Source of the DNA: Gemmatimonadota bacterium | Lineage (GTDB): Bacteria > Latescibacterota > UBA2968 > UBA8231 | Direction: 5' to 3' | DNA: 20,252 nucleotides | Assembly (NCBI GenBank): GCA_018673255.1 | Contig: JABHDC010000114.1 | Location: forward strand, 1-20,252 | Shown: positions 14,617 through 20,252 of the stretch, piece after piece | Layout of the letters: each line of letters begins with the position of its first letter | Position numbering within the stretch: position 1 is the stretch's first letter | Notes under the pieces: generated by a model | Database searches by the model: none | The model's input: only the letters and a program-made list of their open reading frames with translations | What the model was told of the DNA's origin: nothing | Program-made: the position numbers and the translations under genes

Positions 14617-17600
14617 CCATGGATGCGATTCTGGCGAACGTGTCGCAGGCACTGCTGCAAGCGGGAATTTTTCGCAGTCTCATGATCGCCCTCGTTGACC
14701 AAAACGCCCAAACCGTCGAGGTCGTCACCAGCGTTGTTGCCTACGCCGAGAAGCGCGATCCTTTGAGGCTGCCGGATGCCGTGCCTGTGGGGACCACCGA
14801 TTCGATTGTCGTGACAGAGGACGAGAAGGTGGTGGGGCTGGTCTATCCGCTCGATGACACAAACATCACTGCGCAGGTAGCACGCACAGGCGTGTTGACT
14901 GTGGCCAATGAGTGGAACGAGCAGATGGATGCTCGTGTGGACACCGAAGAAAACTGGACAAGTCAGAACACAGGCAAGAGTGCCTACTTCATCCCCTTGG
15001 TTTTCGATGATGAGGTGATCGGCGTGGTGGCGACCGGCTCCCTACCGGAGGAAAACGACGCCGTGATGGCAAGGATCGAGTTGATCCAGCCGCTTCTTGA
15101 TCTGGTCGCAGCCAGCCTGCACCATGCGCAGCAGGCGCAGGTGTTACATCGAGAGTACAGAGTTCGAGATAGCGTTGCTGCTGTCCGGGTAGCCATCGCA
15201 ACCATGAACACCCCCACGGATATGGCGAGAGTGGTTTCGGCGATCCATCAAGAATTGAGAAGATTGGATCTCGTCACGGGGCCCGAGCATACTCAGTATT
15301 CGATCCAGATCGTGAATCCGGCAGGCACGGACTTTGTCAGTGTGGCGTATGGCAGTGAGTTGGTGGAGAAAGAGCGCCTGCAGAACTGGCAAGGCGTCAG
15401 CGGCAACGCTGAAATCTACCCGTGGGTGCTGGACGTGTGGCGTGAGCAGAAGGTCCGCTACGTGACCGACTTCGTGCTGCCGGGATTGCCTCCGGGTGAA
15501 GGCACACGCGATCTGAATCTCGTAGATGTCCCGTTCTCCAATGGCACCCTCGCGCTGAACAGTCTTGATCCCATACCTGTCGAGGTCATCAGAATTCTGG
15601 AGCAGTTCGCCGAAGCGTTGACAGACGGGTGGGAGATGTTCGTCAACATCTCTGAGCGCGAACTGGCAGAGCAGAAGCTGAGCGACACCAATACGCTACT
15701 ACGCAACCTGCACGAGATCATTGGCGTGACGACGTCGTCTCTCGACCGAGAGCAGGTCCTCGATACACTTGGCAGGCAGGTCGTGACGACGGGCGTACTT
15801 CGAAGTTTGACCGTCGTTTTGGTGGATAGAGAGAAACGACGTGCCAACATCGTGCGCACCTTCAACAGCACCCCTGAAGGTGCAACGACCGTAGAAGACG
15901 TAGGGAGTTTTGTTGACTTTGATAGCCCAGACATGACAGCAGACACGATTCGGAGCGGAATGACTCAGATCGTCGTGGGTTGCGATGAGCGGCTTGGTAC
16001 CGACCAAGGAGACCGGGAAGGACAGGTCGCGTACTTCGTTCCTATCAAATACCACGGTGATGTGATCGCTGTTGTTGCCACGGGCAGTACTGTGAAGGAT
16101 CAGGAAGAGACTACGCAACTGCTGACCCAAATGCAGCCGCTCTGGGACCAGGTAGCAGTTGCCCTGTCGAACGCGGCTCTGCACGAGATGACACAGCAGG
16201 AGATCTCCGAACGGAGACGCGTGGAGGAAGCCCTGAGTGAGAGTGAACAGCGTTTGACAGAGGCACAACGTGTGGGAGAGGTGGGTAGTTTTACGTCCAA
16301 TGTGACTACTGGCAGATGGTCCGGAACTGCAATGCTGTATCGCATAATGGGCATAGAGGGGAAGGAAGAATACTCGGTTGAGGAATGGGTCGAGATCCTC
16401 CATCCAGAGGACCGCGAAATGTTAGCTTCGTACAACCGGAGTGTAGTAGATCAAGGAGTGCCGTTTGATAGAGATTACCGCATTGTAAGAAAATCCGATG
16501 GTGAGATCAGATGGGTCTACAGTCGAGGAGAAATGCAATTCGATGAAAGTGGTAGTGTTGTTGGTATGGTTGGCACTACCCAAGACATCACCGAACGCAA
16601 GCGACTGGAAGCGCAGGTGTTGAGGATGGAGCGCCAGAGCGCCTCCGCAGAGCTGGCTGCGGGCATCAGCCACAACCTGAACAACATCCTGACCAGCATC
16701 TCGCTGCCTGCCGATGTCCTCCTGATGAAGAGCGGCGACGCTCAGGTCGTGAGACGGGAAGCTGAGCATATCAGGGCTGCGGCAGGACGGGCACGGGAAC
16801 TGGTACAGCGTCTGAGTGACTCGGTCCGCCCCCGTCATGTTGACACCAAGGATGCCGTGGACCTCAATGACCGGATTCTGGAGACGGTTGAGCTTGCCAG
16901 ACCCCGTTGGCATGACGAGCCGCAGGTGAGGGGCGTCTCGGTCGAGGTCGTGACGCAGTTGGGTGAGATTCCACACGTTGATGGCAACGCAGGCGAACTG
17001 TCTGAGGTCATTCTGAACCTGTTGTTCAACGCCACCGACGCGATGCCCGACGGCGGCACCATCACTCTCTCGACACGGCCCGCCGTCGAGGAGGGATTCG
17101 TAACCTTGACGGTGGCCGATACGGGCACAGGGATGGATGAGACGACGTGCCGCCGTGTCTTCGAGCCCTTCTTCACCACCAAGGTGGACGTCGGAAGTGG
17201 ACTTGGGCTATCGACCGCCTACGGCACGGTGACGCGCTCAGGTGGCACGATGGCGGTCGAGAGCGAGGTGGGGTGTGGGACGATCTTCACGGCTCGTTTG
17301 CCTGTGGCTGAAGGTGGGTCAGAAGAGGAAGAAGCGGTTGCAGATCACACGAAGAGGTCGGGCAGGATCTTGTTGGTAGATGACGACCAGTTGATCTGTG
17401 ACGTGCTCCAGCGCATCCTGTCAGAAGAGCACACGGTAGAAGTCGTCGGCGATGGTGCCGATGCCCTAAAGGGGTTCACGCCGGGACGCTTCCAAATCGC
17501 TTTGATCGATCTGGGGTTACCCACGGTGCCGGGTGATAAGGTCGCCGCAGAAATGCGTGATAAAGACCCGGCGCTGGTCACGGTGCTGATGACTGGGTGG

Positions 17601-17723
17601 GTCATTGATGAAGGTGACCCCCGGTTATCGAACTTCGACCTCCACCTGCCGAAGCCGATTGAAGTGTCCGATTTGGACCAGATTGTGTCCGAGGCCATGA
17701 CGCTGCACGATTCGCGGGTGTGA
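14505..17723 (+). CDS. Multi-GAF hybrid sensor histidine kinase with C-terminal receiver
   Basis: A 1072-residue soluble protein. Order: GAF-like type A (about 20-212), type B (about 220-385, DVPFSNGTLALNS at 341-353), type A again (about 398-565, YFVPIKYHGDVIAVVATGS), a short coiled coil, PAS (about 580-698, ending in TTQDITERKR), HisKA with His723 in GISHNLNNILT, HATPase with Asn842 in LLFNATDAM, DTGTGM (872-877) and SGLGLSTAYG, then REC (about 953-1065) with Asp1002 and Lys1050. It is a typical hybrid kinase whose phosphate could pass from its own receiver to another protein. The receiver shares GFTPGRF with the orphan regulator at 353-811. ATG 14505 or 14511 may be the start; neither has a Shine-Dalgarno sequence. 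The PAS segment is clearly lower in G+C than the catalytic part. Confidence 0.93.
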   Translation: MPMDNLRNQYANHVSNADKERLLLSIHKVLGSVLPTMTMDAILANVSQALLQAGIFRSLMIALVDQNAQTVEVVTSVVAYAEKRDPLRLPDAVPVGTTDSIVVTEDEKVVGLVYPLDDTNITAQVARTGVLTVANEWNEQMDARVDTEENWTSQNTGKSAYFIPLVFDDEVIGVVATGSLPEENDAVMARIELIQPLLDLVAASLHHAQQAQVLHREYRVRDSVAAVRVAIATMNTPTDMARVVSAIHQELRRLDLVTGPEHTQYSIQIVNPAGTDFVSVAYGSELVEKERLQNWQGVSGNAEIYPWVLDVWREQKVRYVTDFVLPGLPPGEGTRDLNLVDVPFSNGTLALNSLDPIPVEVIRILEQFAEALTDGWEMFVNISERELAEQKLSDTNTLLRNLHEIIGVTTSSLDREQVLDTLGRQVVTTGVLRSLTVVLVDREKRRANIVRTFNSTPEGATTVEDVGSFVDFDSPDMTADTIRSGMTQIVVGCDERLGTDQGDREGQVAYFVPIKYHGDVIAVVATGSTVKDQEETTQLLTQMQPLWDQVAVALSNAALHEMTQQEISERRRVEEALSESEQRLTEAQRVGEVGSFTSNVTTGRWSGTAMLYRIMGIEGKEEYSVEEWVEILHPEDREMLASYNRSVVDQGVPFDRDYRIVRKSDGEIRWVYSRGEMQFDESGSVVGMVGTTQDITERKRLEAQVLRMERQSASAELAAGISHNLNNILTSISLPADVLLMKSGDAQVVRREAEHIRAAAGRARELVQRLSDSVRPRHVDTKDAVDLNDRILETVELARPRWHDEPQVRGVSVEVVTQLGEIPHVDGNAGELSEVILNLLFNATDAMPDGGTITLSTRPAVEEGFVTLTVADTGTGMDETTCRRVFEPFFTTKVDVGSGLGLSTAYGTVTRSGGTMAVESEVGCGTIFTARLPVAEGGSEEEEAVADHTKRSGRILLVDDDQLICDVLQRILSEEHTVEVVGDGADALKGFTPGRFQIALIDLGLPTVPGDKVAAEMRDKDPALVTVLMTGWVIDEGDPRLSNFDLHLPKPIEVSDLDQIVSEAMTLHDSRV

Positions 17724-17811
17724 TCAGACGGTCTTGCAGGCGTTGCAGGCTGAACCCTTTCGACTCTCGCATCAGCCAACTATGCCTGCCAGCCTCTCCT
17801 GAGAGATCTCC

Positions 17812-20252
17812 ATGGACCAGCCAACCGATCAAGACACCGACAGTCTGCAGCTTCAGAGAAGGCTCGATCAGCTTCAGAGCCAGATGGACTTGATGAAGAA
17901 GGCGTCTGCGCGTGACCAAGCCATTGCCCGGGTCAGAGATAGTGTCTGGCGGATGGTTTCAGACGGAGACATCGGGTATGTCTTGAACTCTGTGGGCGAG
18001 TCATTGGTAGAACTCGGCATTGCGCACCGGAAGTGTGAAATCAATCTGATCGACGATCTGGTGAACCCAAATTTGGTCGTAGCTCACGCGACCCGGGGAG
18101 GCGACGATTGGGACAACACTGATGCGCACTTCTTCAACCGCACCGTCATCGGCTTCTGGCAGGAGAAGAAGCCGGTGTATAGAAGCGATCTGGCGAAAGA
18201 GGATCTGTTTGGTGAGGCGAAGCTGCTCTCAAGAGGGATTCGGTCGGTCATAGATGTCCCGTTTTCGCACGGCACTCTGGCTGTCAACAGCTGCGAACCG
18301 AGCGCCTTTCAGCCACACGATATCGAGACGCTGGGGATGCTGGCTGTCGCCCTGTCAGAGGCGTTCGTCCGGCTGGAAGACATTCGCAAGCTGAAGAAGG
18401 CCAGCCAACAGTTGCACAACTTGCATGAGATCAGCCGGTTGACCATATCGACCCTGGATCGGAAGGAGATCCTCGACACATTGGCCAAGCAGGTTGTGGC
18501 GACCGGTGTTCTACGCAGTTTGGCGGTCGCACTGGTAGATCGACAGGCAGGTCGAGTAGTTAGGGTGCAAGGCTATCATTTGGATCGGGAAGTCATCTCT
18601 TCGAGCGACGAAGGGGACATAGTCTCGTATGACCTTGACGATCCCGACATTCTTGCGGAGACCGTGCGCACAGGAGAGATCCAGATCGTCCTCGAATGGG
18701 ATGAGCGATTCACGCCCAGAGATTCGACCATCACCCCAGAGAGCCGCCGGGGGCAGGTGGCCTACTTCATCCCCGTCAAGGCCCACGATGAGGTGATCGC
18801 TGTCGTCGCCACGGGCAGTACCGTGGCGGATCAGAAAGAGACGACAGATCGGCTGATCGAGATGCAACCACTGTGGGATCAGGTGGCTGTCGCCCTGTCG
18901 AACGCGGCGCACTATGAGGCAGCCCAGGCGGAGATCGACGAGCGCAAGAAGTTGGCGGCGGCGCTGACACGAGAAGGCGAGATGCGCGATGCTGTCGCTT
19001 GTGTCCAGGTTGCCATTGCCGACATGAATCAGCCTGCTGATCTCACGAGGGTGGTGAAACTCATCAGAGAGCAGGTGGAACGCGTGGGCGTGACGTGTGA
19101 CTCGTTGTCCATTCAGATTGTCGACCCATCTGGAACAGAGTTCGTGTCTGTCGGTGACGGGCTTTCTCCACATGATCAGGAGGTTCTGAACAACCTCAGT
19201 ATGTGGCGTGATGATTCTGTACGAGGCAACGCGCAGGCATATCCATGGGTCATCGAGGTGTGGAGGACCGGAGAGCCGAGGTTTGGCCATTCGGCGCGGA
19301 TAGGAGGTATTCGCGGAGAGGGTAACGCTCGGGAGCTTTCGCTGATTGATGTTCCATTCTCTGGTGGTACCCTCGCCATCAACAACAGGCAACTGCACGC
19401 CTACAACGACGAGGACGTTGCTGTACTGCAGCGTTTTGCTACTGCGCTGTCAGATGGATTCGAGCGGTTCGTGATCATCATTGAGCGCAACCAGGCAGAG
19501 CGACACAAGGAGGCGGTGAACCGGATCCGGGAGCAGGTGTGGTTCATGGAGGACGACGAGGATCTGGTGAAAGTGCTCGATACCGTGGGCGATGCTCTGC
19601 GGGACGGCGGGGTAACCTTTTGTGACTGTGACATCAACCTGGTCGAGGTAACGGGCGAGGCATCGTCTGTGCGCCACTACAACCCCCAGCGGAAAACTTG
19701 GGTCGAGTCTCCGAATGACACGGCCATCAGGCTCGTTCAACTCTGGTCAGAGCGAACGGTGGCCTACCGGCGGGATCTGCACCAGGAAGATGGGTATGAC
19801 GAGGCCGGTCAGATTGAGAAGGCTTTCGGCCATCGCGCCCGCTCGGTAGTGGACGTTCCCTTCTCAGATGGCACCTTGGCTGTCAACCACGATCAGCCTG
19901 ATGCCTTCTCAGAGTCAGACCTCGGGCTACTCCAGGAAATTGCTGCGGTTCTGACGGAAGGCTTCAACCGGGTCCGCGACCTGACCACACTTCGGGAGAA
20001 CGAAAGACAGTACCGCTCCCTGTTTGAGAACATGGTGGATGGTTTCGCGTTGCACGAGATCGTGCTGGACGAGGACGGGACCCCGGCGGACTACGTCTTC
20101 CTGGAGATGAACGGCGCTTTCGAGCAACTGACCGGCCTTAGGAGAGAGTCCGTGATCGGTAGGCGGGTGACCGAAGTGTTGCCAGGGATCGAAGACGACC
20201 CTACAGACTGGATTGGGAGGTACGGGCGGGTGGTCGCCACCGGAGAGGCGAC
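17812..20252 (+). CDS. Large multi-GAF/PAS sensor protein, probable histidine kinase, 3' end outside window
   Basis: The frame is open from ATG 17812 to the window end (813 residues so far). A coiled coil (LQLQRRLDQLQSQMDLMKK) leads into four GAF-like modules: type B (about 35-195, DVPFSHGTLAVNS at 148), type A (about 200-380, YFIPVKAHDEVIAVVATGS), type B (about 391-560, DVPFSGGTLAINN at 513) and type B (about 568-722, DVPFSDGTLAVNH at 681). A PAS domain starts at about 728 (QYRSLFENMVDGFALHEIV) and is cut by the edge. No kinase or other output is visible yet; a histidine kinase core is expected from the family layout but not seen. It lies 88 bases after the hybrid kinase in the same direction, possibly in one transcript. 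The Shine-Dalgarno (GAGAGA) is weak. Confidence 0.88.
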   Translation, partial: MDQPTDQDTDSLQLQRRLDQLQSQMDLMKKASARDQAIARVRDSVWRMVSDGDIGYVLNSVGESLVELGIAHRKCEINLIDDLVNPNLVVAHATRGGDDWDNTDAHFFNRTVIGFWQEKKPVYRSDLAKEDLFGEAKLLSRGIRSVIDVPFSHGTLAVNSCEPSAFQPHDIETLGMLAVALSEAFVRLEDIRKLKKASQQLHNLHEISRLTISTLDRKEILDTLAKQVVATGVLRSLAVALVDRQAGRVVRVQGYHLDREVISSSDEGDIVSYDLDDPDILAETVRTGEIQIVLEWDERFTPRDSTITPESRRGQVAYFIPVKAHDEVIAVVATGSTVADQKETTDRLIEMQPLWDQVAVALSNAAHYEAAQAEIDERKKLAAALTREGEMRDAVACVQVAIADMNQPADLTRVVKLIREQVERVGVTCDSLSIQIVDPSGTEFVSVGDGLSPHDQEVLNNLSMWRDDSVRGNAQAYPWVIEVWRTGEPRFGHSARIGGIRGEGNARELSLIDVPFSGGTLAINNRQLHAYNDEDVAVLQRFATALSDGFERFVIIIERNQAERHKEAVNRIREQVWFMEDDEDLVKVLDTVGDALRDGGVTFCDCDINLVEVTGEASSVRHYNPQRKTWVESPNDTAIRLVQLWSERTVAYRRDLHQEDGYDEAGQIEKAFGHRARSVVDVPFSDGTLAVNHDQPDAFSESDLGLLQEIAAVLTEGFNRVRDLTTLRENERQYRSLFENMVDGFALHEIVLDEDGTPADYVFLEMNGAFEQLTGLRRESVIGRRVTEVLPGIEDDPTDWIGRYGRVVATGEA

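Noticed and set aside
15699..16403. 234-residue minus-strand ORF opposite the hybrid kinase
   Set aside because: The plus strand encodes an uninterrupted type A GAF module there; the antisense frame has no ribosome-binding site and an odd Cys/His-rich composition.
17734..17750. Direct 8-bp repeat TTGCAGGC separated by one base
   Set aside because: It is too short to distinguish from chance and shows no link to a start, terminator or mobile element.
18511..19398. 295-residue minus-strand ORF
   Set aside because: The plus-strand frame from 17812 is open through the whole stretch with clear GAF modules; the minus frame is a shadow.

Overview
The window reads as a chromosome segment from a Gram-negative (diderm) bacterium of moderately high G+C: it has a predicted outer-membrane barrel, a lipoprotein with a clear lipobox and a YfiR-type periplasmic protein. 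Multi-GAF sensor kinases, a formylglycine sulfatase and a PQQ sugar dehydrogenase remnant would suit an uncultivated, probably aquatic or host-associated lineage (Latescibacterota/Poribacteria-like). That is only a guess: there is no rRNA or ribosomal gene here to place it. No tRNA, IS element, CRISPR array or phage module was seen.

Layout. (1) 1-811: the tail of an acidic unknown protein overlapping an orphan receiver-only response regulator, closed by a strong hairpin. (2) 926-3504: a PAS-GAF-PAS NarL-type histidine kinase overlapping its LuxR-type response regulator by ATGA. (3) 3491-6554, minus strand: an outer-membrane barrel, a YfiR-family protein and a membrane histidine kinase (CHASE8-like sensor, HAMP, HisKA_2), all overlapping, so a signalling operon reminiscent of YfiBNR but with a kinase instead of a diguanylate cyclase output. 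(4) 6777-10528, plus strand: a tightly packed operon of aldehyde dehydrogenase, YhcH/YiaL-like sugar protein, lipoprotein and sulfatase, preceded by a 23-bp near-perfect palindrome and ended by a hairpin terminator; probably breakdown of a sulfated or modified sugar. (5) 10619-14500: an eroded accessory zone with a PQQ sugar dehydrogenase remnant joined to a GAF-sensor remnant, a Trm112-ribbon methyltransferase, a decayed secreted-protein remnant, a 75-aa protein coupled to a second receiver-only regulator, a 45-bp imperfect direct repeat and small unknown ORFs. (6) 14505-20252: a 1072-aa hybrid kinase and the start of a second giant sensor that runs off the window.

The thread through the window is a pair of GAF-like sensory modules. 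Type B carries the signature DVPFxxGTLAxN and occurs five times in three proteins, plus one truncated copy in the remnant at 10955-11244. Type A carries YF(I/V)P...VVATGS and occurs three times in two proteins. The modules are stacked in different orders (B; A-B-A; B-A-B-B) and wired to different outputs (NarL-type kinase with a LuxR regulator; HisKA hybrid kinase with a receiver). The receiver of the hybrid kinase and the orphan receiver at 353-811 share a GFTPGRF segment and the same C-terminal layout, so they are probably close paralogues. The region looks like a local workshop of domain duplication and shuffling in signalling proteins.
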